Assembly: GCA_036365455.1 (NCBI GenBank)
Contig: JAWQUS010000003.1
Span: 2,810,001-2,874,000 of the forward strand
Origin: Macrosoma leucophasiata
Lineage: Eukaryota > Arthropoda > Insecta > Lepidoptera > Hedylidae
Reading direction: 5' to 3'
DNA length: 64,000 nt
The notes under the pieces are model-generated. The model had not been told where the DNA came from. It saw only the letters and a program-made list of their open reading frames with translations, and ran no database searches. Made by a program: the position numbers and the translations under genes. Of this stretch, positions 53,240 through 63,130 are shown piece after piece; positions within the stretch are counted from its first letter, which is position 1, and every line of letters starts with the position of its first letter.

Positions 53240-53600
53240 ACATGTTGAACTGTGACGAGATTAGATTAATTTGTATGTCACTATGTATGAAGTTCAAGCT
53301 ATTGTTTAAGCATTCCTATCCTACTTGTGAAAATATTGAGAATAAAATGAAGGAATATCAGATACTTTCATATAAAAATGTAGTAGAATTATTATTAAGA
53401 AAATTTGTACTAAATTTAAGAAAGATACTAGAGTGTATAAATTATTACAAAGACAAGGTCTCTTTATAATTTAAGGGAAAAAAAGTTAAAAATTAAAAAC
53501 TTTTATCACAAGGAGGTATTGTCATTCAGAGTCGTACAATTTTGAATATCTTTGACACATCGTATCAGTATATATTGTCTATTAAATAAATTCTATTCTA
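53240..53600 (+). mobile_element. Possible LINE 3' end
   Basis: A 75-codon open frame (53242-53469; rich in Lys, Leu, Asn) is followed by an AT-rich region and 'ttaaataaattctattctat', like the tailed LINE ends elsewhere. Protein not recognised. It may be the C-terminus of a diverged element. Confidence 0.35.
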
Positions 53601-53722
53601 TTTTATTATGTTAGGCCACTCTATGCCGAGCTAACCCATAAAAAACTTAAACGTTTGTTTAGTGCTCCGCGTCCTTACTCTTATATGACAGTTGCAACCA
53701 TTACACATTATAGTAGTGCGAT

Positions 53723-53854
53723 ACAATCCGACATTCAGCTGACAGCGACAGAACATGATCGTGGGCGCGAGCTATGCAAATCATTAGCAGGAGTGCACCG
53801 GGGCTAATTGGGCGCGCATTGCCGAAGTTCATTGTCTGTTCGACAACTGTTCCA
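53723..53854 (+). repeat. 133 bp module, copy 2
   Basis: Aligned with 51529-51661 over its full length, with ATGCAAAT at 53774-53781 and CTAATTGGGCGCGC at 53804-53817. One short gap and about 15 substitutions, mostly outside these two motifs. Confidence 0.75.
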
Positions 53855-53859
53855 GTTGC

Positions 53860-54734
53860 TTATGTCGATATATGTCGAACTGTGACAAGATTCAATAAAT
53901 TTTTGTCCATAATAATTTGCTTAATGTAAAAGTGGATTTTGTTGTGGAACAATGTCGTTAAATATACTTAGTCTTAAGTTCGTGTCATTATATCAACTAA
54001 TTCTTCGCTTAATTTGACCTTTTTATAGAATGGAGACATATCAATTGAATATTTCAATGAAATACATTATCACCGAATAACACCGAAGATTAGACCCCAT
54101 TTCTAATATCTCCAAAAAAAACATTGCAATATACGCGCACACCGTAAGCCTTATTCGTGAACTGTCAAACATAAATTACTAGCTTTTATTTAGCGAGACA
54201 AAAAGGGCTCGTATTCGCATTGAAAAGGTCTTTTTACCGTGCTGCCCTCTACAAGACGGTGATGCACCGCTACCTTTTGTCCCCGCTCTCCCATTTAAAT
54301 TCATCTGAACATTTCGCCCGCTTTGTTTCGGCGCAGCGTCGAGATTTTAATCACTTAGTCGTGTCGCGTCGGCGATGACTTCTCGAATAAACTTGTAATG
54401 GAGATGTTTTTAGGTGCGACAGTGTTTTTTTTTTTTTTTTGATGGTAAGTTCCTGCAGTAATGCCTCGGAGGTTTAGTAGATGTGTTAGGCGTGAAATTC
54501 CATATTCAGAACTTGAATTTGAGGAGCAACGCTTTTGTATTGATACCTTTACTTTTATTCAATATGGACCAGCCAGTAAACAATAATACGGGTCATATTG
54601 GTGACCAGACATATCATGAAACTATCAAAATAGTGTTTACAAAATAGGCATATAAAATTTTTTTTGCGACAAACTAACTCAAAGCTAAGTCAAAAAGCTC
54701 TTTTGCTTTTCATAACTAATACAAAAATCTATTT
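53860..54734. other. No recognised feature
   Basis: AT-rich apart from a GC-richer stretch near 54230-54380. A 15-T run at about 54426-54440. No coding signal. Confidence 0.45.
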
Positions 54735-55246
54735 GTTTAATGAAGATGGCAAAGAAGCATGCATTTCACATTAATGTTGATTGACGACCCGGTTGGTGCA
54801 GCGGTGTGAGATGACCGTTTGATTCGAAGGGTCGCGGGTTCGATCCCCGCACCGGGACAAATATTTGTATGGCCTACAGATATTTGTTTCGGGTCTGGGT
54901 GTTTGTGCATGTGTTGTTTGTGTACAACGGCACCCACGACACAGGTTTATACCTACTGTGGGGCTGTGAGTGTAAGCGTATTATTTATTTATATTATTAT
55001 TTATTTAATGTTAAGTGATGAATGCAGCCTGTATACACCCACGCAAAGACCGGAGGTCAAAATGCAGATGCGTTACGACCCCTGACACTTTAATTGATAA
55101 GTCTCTGTGATAGTTATTACGGGGCCATATATCACCAACTATCCGGAACACGATAGTGCTGAACACTACCATTTGGCGGCAGCAAGATTAGGTAATGCGG
55201 CTGTGCCTACGCCCTCGAGCTCCTACACTGGAACTCTACCACCAGT
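54735..55246 (-). mobile_element. Family A element (variant), split by a D SINE
   Basis: 54735-54778 is the T-run side ('aaagaagcatgcatttcac'). From 55005 'ttaatgttaagtgatgaatg' it continues to CTACCACCAGT at 55245. The gap is exactly one SINE plus its duplication. Confidence 0.85.
54782..55004 (+). mobile_element. tRNA-derived SINE, family D, with duplication
   Basis: Head GACCCGGTTGGTGCAGCGG (A box) and GGTTCGATCCCCG (B box). Body 'gtctgggtgtttgtgc', tail 'gtgtaagcgtattatttatt'. Target duplication TTAATGTT at 54771-54778 and 55005-55012. The only plus-strand copy here. Confidence 0.9.
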
Positions 55247-55254
55247 ATTATTAA

Positions 55255-55541
55255 ATAAAAGAAGCTGAGGTCCTGGGTTCGATTCCCGGGTAGGGGGTTA
55301 TCAGATTTTAAGATGAATGGTGTAAAGTCCTTTATCTCTGGTTCTATTGGGATTTTACCATTTTCTGGAAATTTTCCAGTATCTCGAAGTTTGGTAATGT
55401 GCCCGGAGATGTCAACAGGCTCGCCACCTGTTACATGGGCCAAAAACGTAACCGGTGAGTCGTGGTGTTTGCATGTATGATTGAATGCATGCATTTACCT
55501 CTGCCTACCCCTTTGGGGATTACAGGCGTGAAGTTACGTAA
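55255..55541 (+). mobile_element. tRNA-derived SINE, family E, head truncated
   Basis: Starts 'gaagctgaggtcctgggttc' just after a family A end and includes the B box. Complete 3' end 'ggggattacaggcgtgaagt'. The tRNA-like A-box half is missing. Confidence 0.8.
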
Positions 55542-55994
55542 CATAATATTAATAAATCATCAGTTTGAATATTTCGCTTGTTTTACGCTTCCAAGAAATA
55601 AAAATATTACTGCAACTATTTTGCAACTTGATAATGAATCCTATTTTGTACTACACAGAATCTAAGGCACTTAAAAAGCTATATTTACCATTAATATTTA
55701 CGAACCTACAAAAAATTACTACATCGTATGAACAAGGTTTTTCAGTAAACAGAAAATACAATTTCTGCTGTATTCGTTAGAAATTCCGTAGTCGGCTCAT
55801 ATTAAAAGCGATATTCGCTTTTTCAGCTTTTTCGTCGATAGTTGGCAGATTAGAGCATCCCGTGCGCTGATAACGACTTTGGAAGTGGATTTCGGCAGAA
55901 GTGTTTGTACAACACATTTTTTTATGGATATTTAATTTACGCTGGCGATGGAAATTGTCGATATTTTTTCTGAATTCGAGTACTTTTCATGGTT
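55542..55994. other. No recognised feature
   Basis: AT-rich. The frame 55565-55780 is not recognised. Confidence 0.45.
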
Positions 55995-56160
55995 TCGTAC
56001 GGAAAAAGGGTAATTCTGATTAAAATTCTGAGTAATAGGGTACTGACCCTATTACTCAGAATTTGCCTTCCGTCTGTCTGTCCATCCGTCTTTTATCACT
56101 GTGTCTGTAGAACCGAGATAGACAGCTCAACGAGCTAGATAGTTCAAATTCTCAAAATTC
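55995..56160. repeat. Repeat with a 17 bp perfect hairpin and gtctgtct block
   Basis: AATTCTGAGTAATAGGG (56024-56040) pairs with 56047-56063 over a 6-base loop. It is followed by 'ccgtctgtctgtcc', as in other lepidopteran 'tacggaacc' repeats. Related to, but not the same as, family F. Confidence 0.55.
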
Positions 56161-56164
56161 TGTC

Positions 56165-56204
56165 CGGGACCTCGAAAGCTGGAAATGGTCCGAAACGTAC
56201 GGCG
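56165..56204 (+). repeat. Penelope-type stem-loop motif
   Basis: 'gggacctcgaaagctgg' and 'aaatggtccgaaacgtacgg': stem ggacc/ggtcc followed by GAAACGT. A family A element starts exactly after it. Confidence 0.5.
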
Positions 56205-56487
56205 TTTTTTATGTAACGAAGGTGGCAAACAAGCATGCAGTTCACATTGATGTTAAGTGTTGACTGCTGCCTATAGACACCCAGACAAAAACCAGAGGGC
56301 AAAATGCAGATGCGTTACCACTCCTGAGGCCTAAGGTGTTATGCCTCTATGCCGAAAATTACAGGGCCGTACATTACCACCTGACTGAAACACGATAGTG
56401 CTGAACACTACCATTTAGCGGCAAGTATATTAGTAATGCGGTGGTGCCCACACCCGCGAGCTCCATCACTGGAGCTCTACCACCAGT
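56205..56487 (-). mobile_element. Family A element, full length
   Basis: 'ttttttatgtaacgaaggtg' to CTACCACCAGT, with hairpin GAGCTCC/GGAGCTC. Splits or truncates the stem-loop repeat at its left. Confidence 0.85.
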
Positions 56488-56783
56488 AATACACAGAACA
56501 ATACAGTGTAGACTACACTACTGAAGGAAAATGGGATAAAAGCCACAAAAATTATCACAAAACCAAATAGCCCTATTTGGTGAATATATACATATACGAG
56601 TATATATGTATATATTCACAGACATATCGATTTTAATCGAAGATATCCGATACAATACATAATGAACTAATAAACACCATCATTATCGAAATCACAATAA
56701 TAAATTCATATCACGCAAAGAAGTTTGCTTCATCGATTTCCTTGAGTCAGTCTTTTGGAAATGAATTAGGTTGGAAACGTTTA
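56488..56783. other. Spacer with an (at/ta)-rich palindrome
   Basis: 56584-56620 reads 'atatatacatatacgag' and 'tatatatgtatatat', a simple palindromic repeat. Nothing else. Confidence 0.4.
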
Positions 56784-56786
56784 TAA

Positions 56787-57476
56787 AGGTAAGCGTCTAC
56801 TTGTCGATATCGTACGCATCGGACGCATCGCACGCAACGGATTGTAGTATTATTAGTATAGAAACTCATATAAGTGCGTCCAGCTGTCCGCATCGTACGC
56901 ATCGCACATCGGCAATGCTGACACCGTTGCTCCGAGAGGCAACTTTTATCATACGGAATGCCGATCAGTGGACGCACTTCTTCTTGAATATATTATTATT
57001 GTGTATCCAGATACTATGTTTTCTTTTTTTAGTTTTTGACGTGACAACGTCTTAAATTAGGTTGCGGCTCGGAGTCACTCATGAAAAAGTGTAACGCCCG
57101 GTAACGTAACGATGAGTCACTGAACGAGAGAGAGGCCTGCCGAACCGGCGAATGCCTTTCTACCGAGAAAAAGACGGTGTCACGTAAAATCTTCGCCCGT
57201 AAAACCGACTTTACAGGCAACCAGTTTTTTTTTTCAATTCTTCCTCTTTTGCTAACAAACAGGCTACAACGACTTGTTCTTCGTCGCTTTCCTCCATTCA
57301 GAGTTTACACTTGCGATCAGTACGAAAATCCGAATTAACTGGCATCGTCAATCAGTATGCTGGTACTCACCGTCGGTAATCCGTACGCTGTCAATACAGT
57401 GACCGCACTGTGAAAAATTGATCCGTTGGATACGATGCGTCCGATGCGTGCGATACCGACAAGTGGACGCTTACCT
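56787..57476. mobile_element. 690 bp TIR element, TAA duplication
   Basis: Inverted ends of about 57 bp: AGGTAAGCGTCTACTTGTCG at the left, near-perfect complement at the right. TAA at 56784-56786 and 57477-57479. Internal cgtacgcatcg motifs repeat near 56895. No transposase, so a PIF/Harbinger-like non-autonomous element. Carries the unrelated GC-rich module at 57030-57235. Confidence 0.82.
57030..57235 (+). repeat. GC-rich module inside the TIR element
   Basis: 'gacgtgacaacgtcttaaat', 'ggctcggagtcactcatg', 'aacgatgagtcactgaacg', 'gtgtcacgtaaaatcttcgc', 'accgactttacaggcaacc', then a T run. Not derived from the flanking TIR sequence. I believe this sequence is widespread in moth and butterfly genomes, but that is from memory and unverified. 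Confidence 0.5.
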
Positions 57477-57671
57477 TAATACGGGTAGCGATATATCAGA
57501 AATGTCTTTAATGCAAAACTATTCCGCGTAACCAATTAAAATATAGATTCCGGTATTTACACGCATAACCTGAAAAAATCGACCAAGTGCGATTTGAATT
57601 CGTGTACACAGGGTTTCGTGTAAGTGGAAAAAAATGTGATTTTCATTGACCTACATGTACTAAAGCTTTGT

Positions 57672-57955
57672 ACTAGTGGTAGAGCTCCAGTGACGGAGCT
57701 GGCTGGCGTAGGCACCACCGCATTACCTAATATACTTGCTGCTAAAAGGTAGTGTTCAGCAATATCCTGTTCCGGTCAAAAGGTAATGTACGGCCCTGTA
57801 ATTTTCGCCACAGAGGGTTAACACCTTAGGCCTCAGCAGTGGTAACGCATCTGCATTTTGACCTTGGTCTTTGTGTAAGTGTCTATAGGCTGTAGTCATC
57901 ACTTAACATCAATGTGAACTGCATGGTTGTTTACCACTACCATTACATAAAAAAA
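57672..57955 (+). mobile_element. Family A element, full length
   Basis: ACTAGTGGTAGAGCTCC start with hairpin, ATTACATAAAAAAA end. Confidence 0.85.
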
Positions 57956-58830
57956 TGTTGCCAATTTTGTTAAATTACTTGAAAACCACGTAAGTACCTA
58001 CATATTTAAAAACATATTTGAACGGGCTATTTTTTCTGACAATAGGCCACACAATGTATTTAGCCAAACTGTAGGTTTTCATTTTCTAAGTTAAATTCAA
58101 TTTGTTTGTGTCACTGTGTCACCAATTTACATCTGTCATTTACAACAGTAGTGCTGTCCTTATCACTTTCATACAATTGTGCAAGAGAAAGGGCGCTCCA
58201 ATAGACATTCTCGGTGAATATGGCAAAAACAATTGGCTGATAGACGTATAAAAACTGACAGACAGACAGATAGGTCTAGTATTCATCACTACGTTTTTTT
58301 TTTTCCTTTTGTGATGTGGAATTCTAAAAATCTTGTTCGTTACATGAACTTTCTACTCGAATGCAATTTATTTAATAGTTTCGACTTGAAGTAAGGGGGC
58401 TGTGAGTGATGTTGAGTTTGCGTTCCACAAACACTTTGATTAAACCCGAAAAAACAAGGAAATGCATGTTACGTTATTCACATTAATGTATTTATTAAGT
58501 GCTATCACGCGACGCTTGATGTGCGGTTGTAGTTCCAGCGAGAGAATTCAATGTTGCAAATGAATTGAAGAAGCATGAAAAAAAATTTAAATGCATTAGG
58601 GTTATCTGTTATTTTGTTTGACCATCCAGTCCAGCGTGTTATGTATCCTAGATACATGTTCACCAATTTAAAAGCCGTGCAGTACATTGTAATTCTCCTA
58701 TAGTGATGGTAAATATCACATACCTAAATGATCGCAACCGAGGTACAGACAGGTGTTATTTTTAATGAAATCATACAATATTATAAGTACTCTCATTTGG
58801 GACGTAATTGTGGCTTACAGTTGAATACAT
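57956..58830. other. No recognised feature
   Basis: AT-rich. A short gaca/gacagat run at 58256-58272. The 60-codon frame at 58505-58687 is not recognised. Confidence 0.45.
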
Positions 58831-58897
58831 CTTACAGTCATAACTTAACATCAATGTGAGCTGCATGCTTGTTTGCCATCACCCTTACATAAAAAAA
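58831..58897 (+). mobile_element. Family A fragment, A-run end only
   Basis: 'cttaacatcaatgtgagctg' to 'ccttacataaaaaaa'. The only copy consisting of this end alone. Confidence 0.7.
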
Positions 58898-59159
58898 TTA
58901 AAAGAATATCTCCGCGTTCACGGGCACCACACCCCATATACGTACTGTGTAGTTCCGATAGTGATTTTGTATGAATCGCGTTTGGAGTCCCGCGTTGCAT
59001 AATTTAATTGTGCCTCTGATTTATGCTATTTTTGTAGCGATATATTGCGTTTGTTTCGACCCTGCTATTACGTTCGCGCCATGTTTTTTATTTTAAGTGA
59101 CATTTTCATTTGCATGTCATTAACGAGCTGGTGAATTGCTTTTAATAACATAATAATGC
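58898..59159. other. No recognised feature
   Basis: Non-coding. Confidence 0.4.
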
Positions 59160-59485
59160 AAGCCTTGATACGTCTTACTGCTAGGCACGAGTCTCTCCCA
59201 TTGTTGGGAGGAGGCCTGGAGCTTACTCCACCACGCTGCTCCAATGCGAGTTAGTGGCCAACCCGCTGTCGGATGTTTTCAAACCGCCCATAAGACCTCC
59301 GACAAGGCTTAACGACTGCTATCTATCGATAGCAAACGGGACCGACGGCTTTACGTGCCCTCCGAAGAACGCAAACGCGCATTTTATTTTACCGCTAGCG
59401 GTCACCCTCACACATCCGCGCTCGTATCGCTTAACCCAGTAGATCGCTTCCGATCTACACCAGCCGCGGGGCCATGCGCGCTTCG
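59160..59485 (+). repeat. Family B repeat, long copy
   Basis: 'ctgctaggcacgagtctctc' to 'cgcttccgatctacaccag' and 'gccatgcgcgcttcg'. Lacks 30 bp around 'ggtggaggtgggtggg'. The 62-codon frame inside is incidental. Confidence 0.75.
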
Positions 59486-59518
59486 AATTGCTATTGATAA
59501 AATTAAGTGCTGGATCTT

Positions 59519-59600
59519 TTACTGGTAGTAGAGTTCTAGAGTTGAAGGTCGAAGGCGAAGGTCATTACAGTTTCGACTTCGTAGACGAGAAACGAGAGTT
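59519..59600 (+). mobile_element. Family A fragment, hairpin end (variant)
   Basis: 'actggtagtagagttctaga' and 'cgaaggcgaaggtcattac'. It fades out after 80 bp. Confidence 0.5.
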
Positions 59601-59764
59601 ATCTCTGCTGCATACTGCCTACGTAAGCACTGTCAGAATCAGATATTGTTTGATAGTGTACCTGTTTGTGTCATTTTCAAAATAATAAACGTAGTTAGTG
59701 ATGTGACAACTGAGTTCAAAAATATTGTAGTAATTCGATAAAATTGAAAATGAAATTAAATCTA

Positions 59765-59903
59765 ACGTTTTCGCAGGTTTTCGCGAGCTTCATGCGTTGA
59801 AGAAATAAAATTAGCGGATTTTCTCGCGTATACAACACTCCATAAGAAGAAGTTTGGGAGTGTTGTATTCGTATACGCGAGAAAATCCGCAAATTTAATT
59901 TCT
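59765..59903. mobile_element. Penelope-type foldback, centre deleted
   Basis: Same left start (cgttttcgcagg) and right end (aatttaatttcta) as 30082-30257, but the central stem-loop and GAAACGTCGG are gone; arms join at 'cactccataagaagaag'. Flanked by AAAATGAAATTAAATCTA (59747-59764) and an 18-base copy at 59904-59921 with one mismatch. Confidence 0.8.
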
Positions 59904-59921
59904 AAAATGAAATGAAATCTA

Positions 59922-60139
59922 GACTATTCAACGTTAAAGCTGACACAGCTATTTGTAATTCCGCACGAAACAGTCGCAAACCACATGGCACGTGCTTGTT
60001 CGCACGAATACTATTTGCATGCGACCTGAGTGACGGGACGCGAGGCCAAAGATAGGGAGGGGGGGAGTGGCGATTGGCTTAAATTAACTATTGAAATACT
60101 AATAACAATATTTATTCTAATACATATTTAATATAACTA
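59922..60139. other. Short spacer, nothing recognised
   Basis: Contains a G-run 'agggagggggggagtgg' at about 60054-60070. Confidence 0.4.
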
Positions 60140-60423
60140 ACTGGTGGTAGAGCTCCAGGAACGGAGCTCGCGGGCGTAGGCACCACCGCATTACCTTATA
60201 TACTTGCCGCTAAATGGTAGTGTTCAACACTATCGTGTTCCGGTCAGGTCGTAATGTACGGCCCTGTAATTTCCGGCACAGAGGCATAACACCTTAGGCC
60301 TCAGGAGTGGTGACGCATCTGCATTTTGACCTTGGTCTTTGTGTGGGTGTTTATAGGCTGCAGTCATCACTTAACATCAATGTGAGCTGCATGATTGTTC
60401 GCCACTTACATTACATAAAAAAA
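60140..60423 (+). mobile_element. Family A element, full length
   Basis: ACTGGTGG to ACATAAAAAAA. Hairpin 'gagctccaggaacggagctc'. Confidence 0.87.
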
Positions 60424-60442
60424 TAAAAAATAATTAAACAGG

Positions 60443-60535
60443 GTTAATTGAAATTATCACCTCTTTCAGGCAACCTCTCTGCATCAATCTCAACAATATT
60501 TGTTCTGAGAGTGTATAAGTAGTTATTAAAAAAAA
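60443..60535 (+). repeat. Short repeat shared with 51360-51440 and 50485-50520
   Basis: 'agggttaattgaaattatca' and 'ggcaacctctctgcatcaat'. Each of the three copies lies within 50 bp of a family A end. Confidence 0.5.
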
Positions 60536-61285
60536 TGTATGAACATATTTAGTATATATAGTGTGCCGCCGGCATTTCTAACAGAGTCCAAGCTGTCGCG
60601 TGTTTCAGTCACAGCAATAGTCACTATACGAGCCGTACCAAAGAGGCCTGCTTTGCTTTCTGCTTCGATACAATATGCTCGTGTGAACCTGCCAATGGAA
60701 ACACGCACACCAGTAAACAGGATCCTGCATTAGACCGAAACAGTATAAGGCTATGTGAAACGTTAAGGCACACCCATTAGAGTATTAGAGGAAACTGCGG
60801 AATATAAAAACAGCCCCGACTGCCGTAAAACTGTGAGCCAATTAACAATTTTTTTCATATTTTTTAAGGCCGTCGAAGCAATTTATTAAAACAAATTTAG
60901 TTCCATTCCGAGTTATCTTAATTAATGTTCAGAGTCTAAGGGACACGGCCGCCTGTCACACCGACTTGTAACATTTTACATTTACAGCTAAATTTAAGTG
61001 TTTTTGTTATAATTTGTTCATTTACACACGGGAGCATATTCGATAGTTTCTAAGAGCCTTAGAAATAAACATGTATATTTTTGTTAGCCAATTGTTATGA
61101 ATTAATAAGATTACTGAATGAGTTCCCTCTCATACGAGTCCACTTAATAAAATAATATGAAAAAACTTAACGAACTAACTTCTAAACCTGGTATCAATAT
61201 CAAGTGAAATTACACTTTAAATTAATAGATAATGAACTTGGCTACTGCCAAGGAACTATAAACGAAATATCTTTCTTAAGTATTT
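60536..61285. other. No recognised feature
   Basis: Overlapping frames of 60-64 codons near 60526-60733 lie on both strands. Not recognised. Confidence 0.45.
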
Positions 61286-61380
61286 TTTTATTGTAAAGAT
61301 GATGGCAAACACGCGTGCAGTTCACATAGTTGATATTTACACAGTACTGAGGGGTATTGCTACCTCTGAAGCCCCAGTTT
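61286..61380 (-). mobile_element. Family A relic
   Basis: 'aagatgatggcaaacacgcg' and 'tgcagttcacatagttgata', then strongly decayed. Confidence 0.5.
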
Positions 61381-61489
61381 TTATTGCCTTTATGGTAGTC
61401 ATTATAGCCATGCAACATTCAATTAAAACCATACAGAGTTGAAGTACATTTATAAGTATTTTTTATCTAGTGTATCATCTATACTTTAT

Positions 61490-61690
61490 ACTATATTACT
61501 GTTTTAGAATATAATAAAGAGGAAACATTTGTGTTTTTGTATGTATGTTTGTAACGTTATCACACAAAAACTGGGAACCGATTTCAAAAATTCTTTCACA
61601 TATAAAAAGCTGCATCTTCACTCAGTGATAAACTATATTACCTACATTAATTGCACCCGTGCGAACCCGGAGCGAGCCACTAGTTCTTCA
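61490..61690. repeat. Family O-type repeat
   Basis: 'aaactgggaaccgatttc', 'aaagctgcatcttcactc' and 'acccggagcgagccactag', as in common insect repeats next to '...gctagt'. Confidence 0.5.
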
Positions 61691-62117
61691 TAATTTACAT
61701 TACATTTCCCATGACAGACCTCAGCAGCTTCTTTAGTAAAGCAACCATATCGTGTTTGCATTCAATGTTCACATGTAAACTAATAATGTTTGCAAGTATT
61801 AAAATTCTTGGCACAATTCACTTTTCGTGCATCGGATATAAATACTCTGGCATTCGGATTATATGGAGCCGAGGTTGTATCATTTAAATCCCACTTTGAC
61901 GTTTTCACGAACTGCTCGGAAAAATAAAATGTATTTTTCGTTTCATAATCTCACTGATGTTATAAATGCTCGTTTTGATGTGTTTGTAAATTCCGATGAA
62001 TGGATTTCGATGCATGAGTGCATTAAAGTTTGACATGTGTATTTGATTAACTCGTAGGTATATTTACGTGATTGAGAAGTTGATTTGAATAAGTGTCCTA
62101 ATAATATTAAGCCCAAC
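61691..62117. other. No recognised feature
   Basis: AT-rich. Confidence 0.45.
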
Positions 62118-62345
62118 ATTGACCTCATCACTCCAGCTGAAAGAAGTCCACTGCTGGAAACAGCTTTCCCCAAAAATGTCCACAAAAGTGTTGTGCGTCA
62201 CTAGAGGAGGGTATGATAATCGCCACGCTTGGCAGGCGGATTGGCGATCGCAGTGGCGGTAGTTTTATCGCAGGACGATGCTGCCCATGCCGCGTTGTTA
62301 TTTTTATAACCGCCCCATTAGAATGGATTGACTGCCATTGTTCGG
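62118..62345 (-). mobile_element. RTE-like LINE 3' end, minus
   Basis: 'aagaagtccactgctggaaa', 'ataatcgccacgcttggcag' and 'cagtggcggtagttttatcg'. A close relative of 28385-28575. Confidence 0.6.
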
Positions 62346-62480
62346 TCAAAGACTGACCTACCTTGATCAATGTGTGCGATGAAAAGAGCGATGAACGTAG
62401 CAGAAACACGAGAGGTATATAAGAAACGTTATATATGGCGCTCCAAGCTTTCTGCCTACCCTATAAAGGACTTGTCATGA
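62346..62480 (+). mobile_element. RTE 3' coding scrap
   Basis: 'ctgacctaccttgatcaatg', 'cacgagaggtatataagaaa' and 'gctttctgcctaccctataa' match the last 100 or so bases of the RTE fragment at 41213-42412. Heavily decayed and internally deleted. Confidence 0.65.
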
Positions 62481-62489
62481 ACACAATTT

Positions 62490-62755
62490 TTAGGGTTCGA
62501 TTCCCGGGTAGGGTGTTATCAGAGATAATGGTGTAAAGTCCTTTATCTCTGGTTCTATTGGGATTTTTCCATTTTCTGGGAATTTCCCAGTACTTACCTC
62601 GAAGTTTGGTAATGTGCCCGGAGATGTCAACAGGCTCACCACCTGTTACATGGGCCAAAACATAACAATGTATATACATGCCCAAAACATGTATGATTGA
62701 AAAAAATAACGTAACTTCACGTCTGTAAGCCCCGAAGGGGTAGGCAGAGGTAAAT
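62490..62755 (+). mobile_element. Family E SINE plus an inverted E tail
   Basis: 62492-62690 runs on the plus strand from the B box (gggttcgattcccgggta) to 'tgggccaaaac'. 62708-62752 is the family's 3' end on the minus strand ('gtaacttcacgtctgtaagc'). Confidence 0.75.
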
Positions 62756-63020
62756 TTAATTTAATTTATTTATTTAATTCAGATATTTAAATCCATACAG
62801 AACAATAATAATTAAGGTACACAATAACAAAAATATACAATATTCAATTGAGAACCTCCTTTTTGAAGTCGGTCGGTTGAAGAAAAGTCGGTTTATAAAA
62901 ATACATTTAAAATTTCACAATGTCAAATTACTAAAATCAAAGGAATAAAAAATTACATAGGAATACAAATTTAAAAATGTCAAGTATGAAATATTGCAAA
63001 ATGTAAGAAAATTAAAATAT
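62756..63020 (-). repeat. AT-rich repeat end, possible LINE untranslated region
   Basis: 'ttaatttatttatttaattc' and 'gaacctcctttttgaagtcg'. The last phrase is common in moth repeats. Identity unresolved. Confidence 0.35.
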
Positions 63021-63021
63021 T

Positions 63022-63130
63022 AAATGCAAGCATTCAAGCATACATGCAAACACCCACGATTCGCCGGTTACGTTTTGGCCCATGTAACAGGAATGTATGC
63101 TTGAATGCATGCATTTACCTCTGCCTACCG
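63022..63130. mobile_element. Family E tail foldback
   Basis: 'gcaagcattcaagcatacat' at the left and 'atgtatgcttgaatgcatgc' at the right pair around 'cccatgtaacagg'. Two E fragments in opposite orientation, as a head-to-head palindrome. Confidence 0.7.

Noticed and set aside
54782..54860. tRNA gene
   Set aside because: A and B boxes are present, but it is the head of a dispersed SINE with a target duplication and a non-tRNA body.
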